From: an uncultured Salinisphaerales bacterium
GTDB lineage: Bacteria > Pseudomonadota > Gammaproteobacteria > Nevskiales > CAJXLF01
Reading direction: 5' to 3'
Length of the DNA stretch: 64,000 nt
Assembly: GCA_913055805.1 (NCBI GenBank)
Contig: CAJXLF010000003.1
Span: 186,001-250,000 of the forward strand
In this document: positions 43,816 through 54,525 of the stretch, piece by piece
How the letters are laid out: every line of letters starts with the position of its first letter
How positions within the stretch are numbered: position 1 is the first letter of the stretch
Notes under the pieces: generated by a model
Seen by the model: only the letters and a program-made list of their open reading frames with translations
Told to the model about the DNA's origin: nothing
The model's database searches: none
Program-made: the position numbers and the translations under genes

Positions 43816-43837
43816 CTTATCCGGATAAGTGTATAAT
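43816..43837 (+). promoter_or_regulatory. Probable metH promoter with palindromic operator
   Basis: CTTATCCGGATAAG (43816-43829) is a perfect 14-bp palindrome, and TATAAT (43832-43837) is a consensus -10 element two bases later. The palindrome would fill the spacer between -35 and -10 elements, a typical repressor position. The metH N-terminal gene begins 35 bp downstream. The -35 element is not clear. Confidence 0.55.
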
Positions 43838-43872
43838 ATTCAGCCTGTTTTCTCGGCCTGTATGATCCGCAC

Positions 43873-44931
43873 ATGAGCGCTATCGACAAATCCCCGGAAC
43901 TGAATGCCTTGCTGGCCAGCCGCATCCTCATTCTCGATGGCGGCATGGGCACACAGATCCAGCAGCACAAGCTGGACGAAGCTGCCTATCGTGGCGAACG
44001 ATTCAAGGACTGGCCGCAGGATGTGAAAGGCAATAACGATCTGCTCACCCTGAGCCAGCCGGATATCATCCGCGACATCCACAAAGCCTACCTGCAAGCC
44101 GGCGCCGATATCGTCGAGACCAACACCTTCAACTCCACCTCCATTGCCCAGGCCGATTACGGCATGCAGGAGCTGGTATACGAACTCAACAAGCGCGGCT
44201 CCGAGCTGGCGCGGGAGGCCTGCGATGCCGTGGCCACGCCTGACAAGCCACGCTTCGTGGCCGGCGTGCTTGGCCCGACCAACCGCACGGCGTCCATTTC
44301 GCCGGACGTCAACGACCCCGGTTTCCGCAACGTCAGTTTCAATGAACTGGTCGAGAGCTATACCGAAGCGGTGGACGGCCTGCTGGCCGGCGGCGCGGAC
44401 ATTCTGCTGGTGGAAACCATCTTCGACACCCTCAACGCCAAGGCCGCCATCTTCGCCATTGAGAAATACTTCGACGATCACAACGTCAAGGTTCCGATCA
44501 TGATCAGCGGCACCATCACTGATGCCTCCGGCCGCACCCTGTCCGGCCAGACCACGGAAGCCTTCTACAACTCGCTGCGCCACGCCCGGCCCATGTTCTT
44601 TGGCCTGAACTGCGCACTGGGCCCGGATGCCCTGCGCCAGTACGTGGCCGAGCTGTCGCGCATCGCCGAATGCCATGTCACCGCCCACCCCAACGCCGGC
44701 CTGCCCAACGAATTCGGCGAATACGACCTGGGCCCGGAAGAAATGGCCGAACAGATCAGTGAATGGGCTGAGGCCGGCCTGCTGAACGTCATCGGCGGCT
44801 GCTGCGGCACCACGCCCGACCACATCCGCGCCATGGCCGAAGCAGTCAGTGGCAAAGCGCCCCGCAAGCTGCCTGAATTGAAGCCTGCGCTCAGACTATC
44901 CGGCCTGGAGCCATTCAACACGACGGCTTAG
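43873..44931 (+). CDS. metH: Cobalamin-dependent methionine synthase, homocysteine-binding part
   Basis: A 352-residue protein equal to the first domain of E. coli MetH. The three zinc ligands C247 (GLNCALG), C310 and C311 (GGCCGTT) even have the E. coli numbering. It activates homocysteine for methyl transfer. The protein ends at [13 protein letters not shown], exactly at the linker where full-length MetH continues into the folate domain. Split metH genes are known in several Proteobacteria. The partner half (45372-48035) lies beyond an inserted GxxExxY cassette. Confidence 0.92.
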   Translation: MSAIDKSPELNALLASRILILDGGMGTQIQQHKLDEAAYRGERFKDWPQDVKGNNDLLTLSQPDIIRDIHKAYLQAGADIVETNTFNSTSIAQADYGMQELVYELNKRGSELAREACDAVATPDKPRFVAGVLGPTNRTASISPDVNDPGFRNVSFNELVESYTEAVDGLLAGGADILLVETIFDTLNAKAAIFAIEKYFDDHNVKVPIMISGTITDASGRTLSGQTTEAFYNSLRHARPMFFGLNCALGPDALRQYVAELSRIAECHVTAHPNAGLPNEFGEYDLGPEEMAEQISEWAEAGLLNVIGGCCGTTPDHIRAMAEAVSGKAPRKLPELKPALRLSGLEPFNTTA

Positions 44932-44936
44932 TATTG

Positions 44937-44967
44937 ATCCACAGATTACACAGATTTCACAGATTAA
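44937..44967 (+). repeat. Left terminal repeat of the cassette
   Basis: The 20-bp repeat is followed by TCACAGATTAA, a partial second copy of the CACAGATT core, so the end contains three CACAGATT-like units. Confidence 0.85.
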
Positions 44968-44980
44968 TAATGAGAAGGAA

Positions 44981-45349
44981 ATGCACGACAGTGATCAGGA
45001 AACCTTTGCGGTTATAGGTGCAGCGATAGAGGTTCATAAGGAACTTGGATGTGGCTTTCTGGAACCGGTATATCAGGAAGCGATGGCACATGAATTAAGT
45101 CACAGGAGCATCCCTTTCCAAAGGGAGGTTCCGCTGAATATCAAGTACAAGGGAACCCTGTTGAAAACAGGCTACCGTGCAGATTTTGTTTGTTTCAATT
45201 CGACAATCGTTGAATTGAAGGCATTAACAAATCTGTCAGGAAATGAAGCAGCTCAGGTACTGAATTATCTGAAGGCCGCGAAACTGAAAAAGGCCTTACT
45301 GATTAACTTCGGAGAACGTAGCCTGCGCTATAAACGATTCATGAATTGA
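44981..45349 (+). CDS. GxxExxY protein (PD-(D/E)xK nuclease-like)
   Basis: A 122-residue protein with the name-giving motif G25-FLE-PV-Y31, then the nuclease-like residues D68 (YRADFVC) and E78-x-K80 (TIVELKA), and the conserved end LLINFGERSLRYKRF. The fold is that of PD-(D/E)xK enzymes, and the acids and lysine are all kept, but no biological role has been shown for the family to my knowledge. AAGGA is 5 nt before the ATG. The gene is more AT-rich than metH and uses different codons, indicating foreign origin. Confidence 0.9.
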   Translation: MHDSDQETFAVIGAAIEVHKELGCGFLEPVYQEAMAHELSHRSIPFQREVPLNIKYKGTLLKTGYRADFVCFNSTIVELKALTNLSGNEAAQVLNYLKAAKLKKALLINFGERSLRYKRFMN

Positions 45350-45368
45350 ATCTGTGTAATCTGTGGAT
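45349..45368 (-). repeat. Right terminal repeat of the cassette
   Basis: Exact inverted copy of the left 20 bp. It covers the last base of the GxxExxY stop codon and a GTG at 45363 that would add three residues to the downstream metH part; that GTG is not taken as the start. Confidence 0.9.
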
Positions 45369-45371
45369 GAT

Positions 45372-48035
<2,664 letters not shown>

Positions 48036-48046
48036 CGGCCCACACA

Positions 48047-49330
48047 ATGCGAATACTGGTAACCGGAGCTAACGGCTTTATCGGCTCGCATATCGTCGCA
48101 GCATTAAAACAGACTGGGCACACTGTATTCACTGGCATTCGCGAATCCTCACAAAGCCCGCAGACCCGAACGTTCAACATTGACTTCAACAAAGATACAG
48201 AAGTCGAAATCTGGCTCGAGCGGCTACAGGAAATTGATGTGGTCGTGAACTGCGTGGGCATCCTGCGTGAAAACCACCGGACCCGATTTGAACGGGTATT
48301 ACGGGATGCACCCATCGCACTATTCAAGGCCTGCTCACAGGCGAACGTGAAAAAAGTCATCCAGATATCCGCCTTGGGAGGGCCGTCCACACATCCCTTC
48401 CTCAAATACCGTTACGAGGCCGACGCATATCTCAGGCAGCAGAATATAGACTCTGTAATCCTACGTCCTTCCATGGTGTACTCGCCACATGGCTCCTATG
48501 GCGGCAGTTCGCTGCTGCGTGCTCTTGCGGCCCTGCCATTCCTGATCCCGGTACCTGGTACTGGCCGGCAGGAGATTCAACCCATTACACTGGAAGACTT
48601 GGGCAGAGCGGTCGTCACTGCAGTGGAGAACCCTACGAATGGCTGTATCGAAATCGATGCCGTGGGCCCTGATCCAATGCAGCTGATCACCTTTCTTCTG
48701 AGTACGCGACACTGGCTTGGCTTCCGAAAGCCCATGATTCTGCCTGTACCCCGTGTTCTGTTACGCGCCTTGGGACATATCGGCGAGTGGTTGGGAAGGG
48801 GGCCTATAGGAACAACCCTGACCACACTTATGCAACATCCGAACATTGGCGCACCGGGCGCGTCCAATCACTTTCATGAAACACTGGGCTTCTCAGCACG
48901 CAGCGTTGAACAGGCTTATCAAGCAGCCCCGAGTCAGGTTCAGGACCGATGGCATGCGCGCCTCTATTTCGTTTTTCCGCTTCTGACTTTCTGCCTAGCT
49001 TTTCTATGGATAGTGTCAGGTATCAGCGGACTGGTTACACCGTTGCCGGAGAGTCTGGCACTCCTTGAGCAGAGCGGGGTAAAGCCAACACTGGGCGGAC
49101 CGCTGATTATCACCGCCAGCTTATTCGACCTCGTGATTGGTTTTGCAGTACTGATCCGGTATCGACCGATCCTGGTTGGTAACTTGATGTTATTGTCACT
49201 ACTGGCCTACACCCTGTTCCTCGGAGTTTTCTTACCTTCGCTTTGGCTGGAACCATTTGGCGCCCTGATAAAGAATATTCCTATGATCCCGGCCATACTC
49301 ACCTACATGGTGTTGCAAGACCCCCGATGA
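48047..49330 (+). CDS. SDR-like (NDUFA9-type) protein fused to DoxX-like membrane domain
   Basis: A 427-residue protein. The N-terminal part (about 1-290) is an atypical short-chain dehydrogenase: nucleotide motif TGANGFIGS (residues 6-14), but the catalytic YxxxK is not found (FLKYRYEADAYL stands in the place), so it may bind NAD(P) without catalysis. The C-terminal part (about 308-425) holds four membrane helices of the DoxX_3 type. It starts 11 bp after metH. Codon use is more AT-rich than in metH, hinting at a different history. Confidence 0.83.
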   Translation: MRILVTGANGFIGSHIVAALKQTGHTVFTGIRESSQSPQTRTFNIDFNKDTEVEIWLERLQEIDVVVNCVGILRENHRTRFERVLRDAPIALFKACSQANVKKVIQISALGGPSTHPFLKYRYEADAYLRQQNIDSVILRPSMVYSPHGSYGGSSLLRALAALPFLIPVPGTGRQEIQPITLEDLGRAVVTAVENPTNGCIEIDAVGPDPMQLITFLLSTRHWLGFRKPMILPVPRVLLRALGHIGEWLGRGPIGTTLTTLMQHPNIGAPGASNHFHETLGFSARSVEQAYQAAPSQVQDRWHARLYFVFPLLTFCLAFLWIVSGISGLVTPLPESLALLEQSGVKPTLGGPLIITASLFDLVIGFAVLIRYRPILVGNLMLLSLLAYTLFLGVFLPSLWLEPFGALIKNIPMIPAILTYMVLQDPR

Positions 49331-49797
49331 GCCTTTACCTGACCGTTAAGCTGATCCATGTGGTGTCCTCAACGATTCTGTTCGGCACAGGCCTGGGCTC
49401 AGCGTTCTATATGTGGCGCACACACCGCAGCGGCAATATCAGCGCCATTGCCAACGTATCGCGGAATGTGGTACTCGCGGACTGGCTCTTCACCACGCCC
49501 GCCATCCTTATTCAGCCCGCGACAGGGCTGTGGCTGGCAACACAAGCTCAGTGGACCCTGGACCAAGCGTGGATATCCACTTCAATAGGTCTGTATCTGG
49601 TCGCCGTTGCCTGCTGGCTGCCGGTAGTCTGGATACAAATGCGGGTGCGTGATCTGGCAGCTGATACGGTCATCCGGGACGAGCAACTCAGCCCGAAGTA
49701 TTTCAAGTTGATGCGTATCTGGTTCTTGCTGGGCTGGCCTGCTTTCGCATCGGTCGCAGTTATTTTTTACCTTATGGTTGCCAAACCAGCTGCCTGA
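49327..49797 (+). CDS. DUF2269 family membrane protein
   Basis: A 156-residue protein with four membrane helices and the DUF2269 start (LTVKLIHVVSSTILFGTGLG, with the helix-1 histidine). Its ATG overlaps the stop of the SDR-DoxX gene by 4 bp (ATGA), so they are coupled and probably act together in the membrane. Too short for the 432-residue neighbour that follows to be in the same frame or family. Function is unknown. Confidence 0.85.
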   Translation: MSLYLTVKLIHVVSSTILFGTGLGSAFYMWRTHRSGNISAIANVSRNVVLADWLFTTPAILIQPATGLWLATQAQWTLDQAWISTSIGLYLVAVACWLPVVWIQMRVRDLAADTVIRDEQLSPKYFKLMRIWFLLGWPAFASVAVIFYLMVAKPAA

Positions 49798-49876
49798 GGC
49801 TATCGAAGCATCAAGGACATGATTGTGAGACGAGCACCATCAAAGCAGTTAGCATAGAAGCGTTGGTCTATCGCGT

Positions 49877-51175
49877 ATGGAGTGTCCCTTGAAGAATTAC
49901 CTCGACCCCAACCTGATCAAACTGCCCAAGTCTCTGGAGTCCGTGACGGATATCAAGGACGACGAGGTTGACCCCAGAGATGCCGGACTCAAGGATGCGA
50001 CAATTCAGAAAGTCTGGCAGTCGGTCGAAAAACTCTATCGCAGCCGCACCATGCCCGGCATCAGCCTGGCCGTACGTCACAAGGGCCAGTTGGTGATCAA
50101 CCGCGCCATTGGTCACGCCCACGGCAATGGCCCCAAGGACTCTGGCATCGATGCCATGCCCATGAAAGCGGATACCCCGGTCTGCCTGTTCTCGGCTTCC
50201 AAGGCCATCACCGCCATGATGGTGCACAAGCTGGCCGAAGAAGGCCTCATTCACCTGCATGATCCGGTGGCCGAATACATTCCTGAATTTGCGGTACGCG
50301 GCAAGCAGTACATCACGGTCGGTCAGGTGCTGTCGCACAAGGGCGGCATCCCCACCCTGAAACAGGATGACCTCGACCCCAGCATCCTCTGGGATTGGGA
50401 TGCCTGCGTAGATCTGCTCTGCCAGGCCTGGCCGCGCAAGGATGCCGGCACCGCCCAGGCCTATCACGCCATTACGGGTGGTTTCGTACTGGGCGAAGTC
50501 ATGCGCCGGGCCTCTGGCCAGGAACTGCCTGACATTCTCAGGAGCAGGGTGGCCGGGCCACTGGGCGCCAGACACATGACCTTTGGCATACCCGAAGGTG
50601 AGCGCGACCATGCAGCGCTGAACTATTTCATCGGCCGTCCGGAACCTTTCCCGCTGGACCTTGTAGTAAAACGTGCATTGGGGGCTACCTTTGACCGGGT
50701 CTGCGAAGTCTCCAACAGCCCGGAGTTCATGGACGCGGTGATCCCGGCCGGCAACATCTACGCCACCGCCGAGGAAGCCTGCAATTTCTTCCAGTGCCTG
50801 CTGAACAGTGGCAGCTACAACGGCAAACGCCTGTTCGAGCGCGCCACGGTAGTGCGGGCGATCAGTGAAGCCTCGGCCCGGCAGTTCGACCGTACCCTGC
50901 TGGTGCCGCTGCGTACCAGCGAAGGTTTCATGCTGGGCGACTATCCGTTTGGCATGTATGGCCCGCGCACCAGCGAGGCCTTTGGCCATCTGGGCTTCAT
51001 CAGTATCTTTTGCTGGGCCGACCCTTCACGCGACATTTCGGTGGCCCTGCTCACCACGGGCAAACCCCTGATCGCCCCGCACCTGGTGCCACTCATGGGA
51101 TTCTTGCGGACGATTAATAACGCCTTCCCCAAGTTCGAGGAGCCGGCGCAACGGACAGCCTCTGCTGCCGGCTGA
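49877..51175 (+). CDS. Serine hydrolase of the beta-lactamase class C fold
   Basis: A 432-residue cytoplasmic-looking protein (no signal peptide) of the class C beta-lactamase/esterase family. The nucleophile motif SxxK is S106-A-S-K109, the tyrosine motif is AYHAITGG (about residue 199), and the third motif is replaced by FGHLGF (HxG), as in EstB-type esterases and lipid-ester hydrolases. Antibiotic hydrolysis is unlikely without export. The ATG at 49877 and the TTG at 49889 (with GGAG 6 nt upstream) are both possible starts. Confidence 0.87.
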   Translation: MECPLKNYLDPNLIKLPKSLESVTDIKDDEVDPRDAGLKDATIQKVWQSVEKLYRSRTMPGISLAVRHKGQLVINRAIGHAHGNGPKDSGIDAMPMKADTPVCLFSASKAITAMMVHKLAEEGLIHLHDPVAEYIPEFAVRGKQYITVGQVLSHKGGIPTLKQDDLDPSILWDWDACVDLLCQAWPRKDAGTAQAYHAITGGFVLGEVMRRASGQELPDILRSRVAGPLGARHMTFGIPEGERDHAALNYFIGRPEPFPLDLVVKRALGATFDRVCEVSNSPEFMDAVIPAGNIYATAEEACNFFQCLLNSGSYNGKRLFERATVVRAISEASARQFDRTLLVPLRTSEGFMLGDYPFGMYGPRTSEAFGHLGFISIFCWADPSRDISVALLTTGKPLIAPHLVPLMGFLRTINNAFPKFEEPAQRTASAAG

Positions 51176-51183
51176 GGTCTCGA

Positions 51184-51594
51184 CTACAGGCGGGAACTGA
51201 CCACGCTGGCCAGGAACAGCGCCAGTGACGTGCTTATGCCGGCCCAGGGTACGCTGAACCAGTATTTCCAGCCCAGCAGAAAATAGCCGCCCAGCATCGC
51301 AGCGCCGACCCCCAGCAGAAACGGCGAAGAGAAAAGCAGTCCTGGATGTGAGTACGCCAGGTAGCCGAAGATCAGCCCGAAAAGGATGGCGCCCATGCTA
51401 TGGCTGGCGTTGAAGCCTATCCAGGCCCGCCACATGCTGGTTTCCCGGGTAATCACCGGCGAGACTGCCTGCATGTGATCTTGCAGTGCCGTATCCCGTG
51501 GCGTGAGTTTTGGCCCGTAAAAGGTATAGACAAGATGGGCCACACCCAGCAGCAGGATAATCCCTGCGCTGCCCATCATCAGGTAACGCGCCAT
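51184..51594 (-). CDS. Hypothetical four-helix membrane protein
   Basis: A 136-residue protein with four membrane helices and a charged loop (YGPKLTPRDTALQDHMQAVS, about 26-45). The phrase WRAWIGFNASHSMGAILFGL recurs in a widespread uncharacterised family. It is the third gene of the FAD-oxidoreductase, NTF2, membrane-protein operon. Confidence 0.7.
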   Translation of the reverse strand: MARYLMMGSAGIILLLGVAHLVYTFYGPKLTPRDTALQDHMQAVSPVITRETSMWRAWIGFNASHSMGAILFGLIFGYLAYSHPGLLFSSPFLLGVGAAMLGGYFLLGWKYWFSVPWAGISTSLALFLASVVSSRL

Positions 51595-51605
51595 TTCGTG
51601 GCCGC

Positions 51606-51995
51606 CTACTTCATCGCGGCCAGCATGGCAGCCATTTTTTCGTGAATGAGATTGATCGCTTTCAGCGGGCGGATCATGACCTTGAAGTCGGTGATCTGGC
51701 CCTGATCATTCCAGCTGATGATATCGACGCCATTCAGCTGGATGCCGTCCAGTTCCACCATGAACTCCAGCACCGCATCGTTCGCGCCAACCACCTCGCG
51801 CACGTAGCGAAAGTCGGGCGTACCCAGCACAGATAGCGCGGCACTCAGATAGGCCGTCGTGATGGCTCGACCCTTCTGCGGTGTATGCACCACCGGCGAG
51901 TGAAATACCACATCCTCGGCCAGCAGCGCCTGCAAGGCCGCCGCATCCCGGCTTTTCACCACTTCATGCCAGCGTTCGATCACGGTTGCGCTCAT
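51606..51995 (-). CDS. NTF2/SnoaL-like family protein
   Basis: A 129-residue cytoplasmic protein with the NTF2 cone fold: helix WHEVVKSRDAAALQALLAED, then VVFHSPV and a run of strands ending FKVMIRPLKA. Such proteins are ligand-binding pockets, isomerases or ester cyclases. The gene lies 15 bp after the FAD oxidoreductase and 11 bp before the membrane protein, so it is in the PadR-controlled operon. Confidence 0.83.
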   Translation of the reverse strand: MSATVIERWHEVVKSRDAAALQALLAEDVVFHSPVVHTPQKGRAITTAYLSAALSVLGTPDFRYVREVVGANDAVLEFMVELDGIQLNGVDIISWNDQGQITDFKVMIRPLKAINLIHEKMAAMLAAMK

Positions 51996-52010
51996 TTCCG
52001 ACTTCCTGCT

Positions 52011-53666
52011 TTATCCGCTCTGGGTAATACCCCGCATAGCGGCTGTCGTTTCCCCGACCGGCTGCCATTCCTTGAGCATGCGATTGACCTTGCCGAATTC
52101 CTTCAATCCCACCATCGCGCCTGTCGTCAGCAAGCCCGCCATCAGCGCGCCACCCACACCGGCGGTGACCACATCCTGACCGGTCATATACAGGCCCTTG
52201 ACCGGTGACACCGGATGCAGCCAGTCCTGGTCGAAGCGGCCAGGATCATGATCCAGCCCGTAGATTTCACCGCGGTCATAGAGATGGAACCATTCGGTGG
52301 ACAACGGCGTGGCCAACTCACAGAAATCCAGCGCGCCTTCCAGCTGCGGCATGTGCTTGTACAGCACCTTCAGCAGCCGCTGGGTCAATTCTTCCTTGAG
52401 TGCTTCGTAATCTTCGCCACGCTGTTTCCAGGTGGTGCCCGACCATTTCTCGAACCACTCATAGGGCGCCATGGTGATGGCCTGCACCGTGCTCTTGCCG
52501 GGATAGTGTTGCTCCCATTCCGGGTCCTTGGCCGAGGGGAAGGAGATGTAGACCAGCGGAAACTCGCTGTTTCTGTCGGCCTGGAATTTCTCCACGTTGC
52601 CCTCGTGGTTGGCCGAGGGATATATCCACAGATTGGTCTTGGGCAGATTCAGATCCCTGGCGGAACCCTTGAAGCCCATGAACAGACAGAGGCTCGAGCC
52701 GGAAGGCTTCACGGTTTCCAGTTTCTCTTCATAGCGGTGCTTCCTGCGCTCGGCTTCGGGCAACAGCTTGTTGTAGGTCATGCGCGCACCCACCGAACTG
52801 ACGATCTTGTCGGCACGCAGCACATCGCCGTTCTCCAGCCGCACGCCACAGGCGCGCCCGTTCTCCACCACAATTTCATCGACCTTGGCGTAGGTAAACA
52901 CCTCGCCGCCCGAGGCGCGAATGACGGGAATAATGGTTTCGGAAATTTTCCAGGAACCGCCGACCGGATAGTTACCGCCGGCAAAATAATGCTTGGCTAC
53001 CGAGGCATGCATGAGGAAGGTGCCTTCCGAAGGCACCATGCCGTAGTCGCCCCACTGGCCGGTCAGCACGCCGATCAGCTCCTGATTGGAGGTCAGCGAC
53101 TCCAGCACCTCGCGGACGGTCATGGTGCATTCCTTCGGTACCAGGAAGCGGCGCAGGGAACGATGCAGCTTGCCGATCACCGGCGAGGTGGCCTGCCCGA
53201 AGAAGAAGGAACGCATGGACTGCGATACCTTATCGACCAGCCGCACGTATTCGTCGATCGCTTCAGCCTCTTCGGGGAAGCGTTCCTTGAGCATGCTCTT
53301 GAACTGCTCACGCCCCACGCGGAAATCGTATTCACGATCTTCGATGATGATGCGGTCATAGCATTCATCCATCGGCGACCATTTCAACTGGCCGTCAGTG
53401 ATGACATCGAAGATGCGCCGCAGGGGTGAATGCGGCTTGTGCACGTCACCGATGTAATGCACGCCCACATCCCATTCATAACCGCCGTTCTCATAGGTAT
53501 GCGTAAAGCCGCCTGCAGTGTAGTGCTGCTCCAGCACACAAACCTTTTTGCCCAGTTTGGACAACAGTGCGGCATTGGTCAGCCCGCCGATACCGGAGCC
53601 GATGACAATGACATCGTAATGATCCGCGGCGCGGCCTGTGCGATAACGTTTTCCGGTGCGTTTCAT
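52011..53666 (-). CDS. FAD-dependent oxidoreductase, phytoene desaturase / retinol saturase type
   Basis: A 551-residue flavoprotein. The dinucleotide motif VIVIGSGIGGLTNAALL starts near residue 20 with the closing acid in CVLEQHYTAGGFTH; the C-terminal FAD phrase YMTGQDVVTAGVGGALMAG is present. This layout is shared by CrtI-type carotenoid desaturases/isomerases and all-trans-retinol 13,14-reductases. No carotenoid genes are adjacent, so the substrate may be another polyunsaturated lipid. The ATG at 53666 has AGGAGA 7 nt upstream. It faces padR, with the twin operators between. Confidence 0.88.
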   Translation of the reverse strand: MKRTGKRYRTGRAADHYDVIVIGSGIGGLTNAALLSKLGKKVCVLEQHYTAGGFTHTYENGGYEWDVGVHYIGDVHKPHSPLRRIFDVITDGQLKWSPMDECYDRIIIEDREYDFRVGREQFKSMLKERFPEEAEAIDEYVRLVDKVSQSMRSFFFGQATSPVIGKLHRSLRRFLVPKECTMTVREVLESLTSNQELIGVLTGQWGDYGMVPSEGTFLMHASVAKHYFAGGNYPVGGSWKISETIIPVIRASGGEVFTYAKVDEIVVENGRACGVRLENGDVLRADKIVSSVGARMTYNKLLPEAERRKHRYEEKLETVKPSGSSLCLFMGFKGSARDLNLPKTNLWIYPSANHEGNVEKFQADRNSEFPLVYISFPSAKDPEWEQHYPGKSTVQAITMAPYEWFEKWSGTTWKQRGEDYEALKEELTQRLLKVLYKHMPQLEGALDFCELATPLSTEWFHLYDRGEIYGLDHDPGRFDQDWLHPVSPVKGLYMTGQDVVTAGVGGALMAGLLTTGAMVGLKEFGKVNRMLKEWQPVGETTAAMRGITQSG

Positions 53667-53706
53667 ACTGGTCTCCTGCACCCTGCCCGGGCGCTTCCGG
53701 CTGTTT

Positions 53707-53724
53707 TATGCAATAAGTTGCATA
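53707..53724 (+). promoter_or_regulatory. PadR operator, copy 1
   Basis: TATGCAATAAGTTGCATA is an inverted repeat with 7-bp arms (TATGCAA / TTGCATA) around 4 bp. It lies 41 bp upstream of the oxidoreductase start. Confidence 0.75.
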
Positions 53725-53746
53725 TGTATAGCGCATCTCGCAAATA

Positions 53747-53764
53747 TATGCAATAGTTTGCATA
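53747..53764 (+). promoter_or_regulatory. PadR operator, copy 2
   Basis: TATGCAATAGTTTGCATA repeats the first operator, with 16 of 18 bases equal, 40 bp away (about four helical turns). Its last base is the first base of the padR start codon, so the regulator should repress itself. Confidence 0.75.
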
Positions 53765-54321
53765 TGAGTCTCAAGCACGCCATTCTCGTTCTGCTCGACC
53801 GTGAACCCGGTTCCGGCTACGACCTGACCCAGCGCTTCGCCAAGGGTATCGGCCATTTCTGGCAGGCCAGCCATCAGCAAATCTATCAGCAGTTGAAAAA
53901 ACTCGACGAGGAAAAGCTGGTGCGTTTTGAAACCCAGGCGCAGGCCGGCAAACCGGATCGCAAGCTGTATCGCATTACGCCGCAGGGTCAGAAAGTGCTG
54001 AAGCGCTGGATCAAGGCAAGCGACAAGCCGCCGGTAGTACGTGACGCGCTACTGATCAAGGTATTCGCCGCACAACCCGAGGACTACCCCGCTCTACTGG
54101 CCGAACTCGACCGCCATCTGCAGATTCACCGCGAAACGCTGGCAAGCCACTTGGCGCAGGAAGCCGGCTATTTCGAACTGGATGAAGCCCATCAACGGCG
54201 GATTCGCCTGCCTTACCTCACCCTGCGCCGCGGCATCCGCTACGAACGCGAATGGATCGAATGGCTGCAGGAAACCCGCGACCTCATCGCCGAAGACCGC
54301 CTGCCTGAACAGGGCGCCTGA
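53764..54321 (+). CDS. PadR family transcriptional regulator
   Basis: A 185-residue regulator with the PadR winged helix (about 1-85; LKHAILVLLDREPGSGYDLT, FWQASHQQIYQQLKKLDEE and KLYRITPQGQKVL) and a C-terminal Vir-like dimerisation helix bundle (about 95-180). It should bind the two TATGCAA-type palindromes in its own promoter and so control itself and the divergent FAD-oxidoreductase operon, perhaps responding to a phenolic or hydrophobic compound. There is no ribosome site since operator 2 runs into the ATG. Confidence 0.9.
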   Translation: MSLKHAILVLLDREPGSGYDLTQRFAKGIGHFWQASHQQIYQQLKKLDEEKLVRFETQAQAGKPDRKLYRITPQGQKVLKRWIKASDKPPVVRDALLIKVFAAQPEDYPALLAELDRHLQIHRETLASHLAQEAGYFELDEAHQRRIRLPYLTLRRGIRYEREWIEWLQETRDLIAEDRLPEQGA

Positions 54322-54390
54322 CCCCCTAACCTTACTTACCCCGTCAAGTCACAGGGCCAATACCCGAGCGATATCGGTCATAAGCACGGC

Positions 54391-54413
54391 TTCCCCCTTA
54401 AGTTAAGGGGGAA
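54391..54413 (+). repeat. Near-perfect palindrome
   Basis: TTCCCCCTTAA-G-TTAAGGGGGAA, 11-bp arms around one base, between padR and the beta-helix gene. Not followed by a U-run; possibly a structural or protein-binding site. Confidence 0.6.
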
Positions 54414-54446
54414 CAAAAGGGGGTTGTGGAAACAAGGGTGGTAACC

Positions 54447-54474
54447 AAAAAAAGAGGCCGCACCAGGTGCGGCC
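54447..54474 (-). terminator. Rho-independent terminator of the beta-helix/cytochrome gene
   Basis: On the minus strand GGCCGCACC and GGTGCGGCC form the stem (effective loop in ACCTGGT), followed by TCTTTTTTT. Confidence 0.88.
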
Positions 54475-54487
54475 ATCCTCACTCCGA

Positions 54488-54508
54488 TGACCCCGGAAAC
54501 CGGGGTCA
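54488..54508 (-). terminator. Accessory hairpin before the terminator
   Basis: TGACCCCGG and CCGGGGTCA with a 3-nt loop, lying 18 bp from the stop of the beta-helix gene and upstream of its main terminator. No U-run. Confidence 0.6.
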
Positions 54509-54525
54509 CTCCCTCCCCCTGTCTG

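Larger units (their letters stand above)
44937..45368 (+). mobile_element. GxxExxY cassette with 20-bp perfect terminal inverted repeats
   Basis: A 432-bp unit: left end ATCCACAGATTACACAGATT (44937-44956) with an additional TCACAGATTA, one GxxExxY gene, and right end AATCTGTGTAATCTGTGGAT (45349-45368), the exact reverse complement of the left. The right end overlaps the gene's stop codon by one base. No transposase and no clear target duplication is visible. The unit sits between the two metH halves, 5 bp after one stop codon and 3 bp before the other's start codon. A third copy of the end lies at 34045. Confidence 0.85.

Noticed and set aside
45363-45371. GTG at 45363 as start of the second metH part
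   Set aside because: It lies inside the cassette's terminal repeat; the ATG at 45372 matches the expected N-terminus.
49877-51175. Antibiotic-resistance beta-lactamase
   Set aside because: No signal peptide, and the KTG motif is replaced by HLG, as in esterases of this fold.
52215-53429. 404-codon frame opposite the FAD oxidoreductase
   Set aside because: Shadow of a gene with intact FAD motifs; no family match seen.
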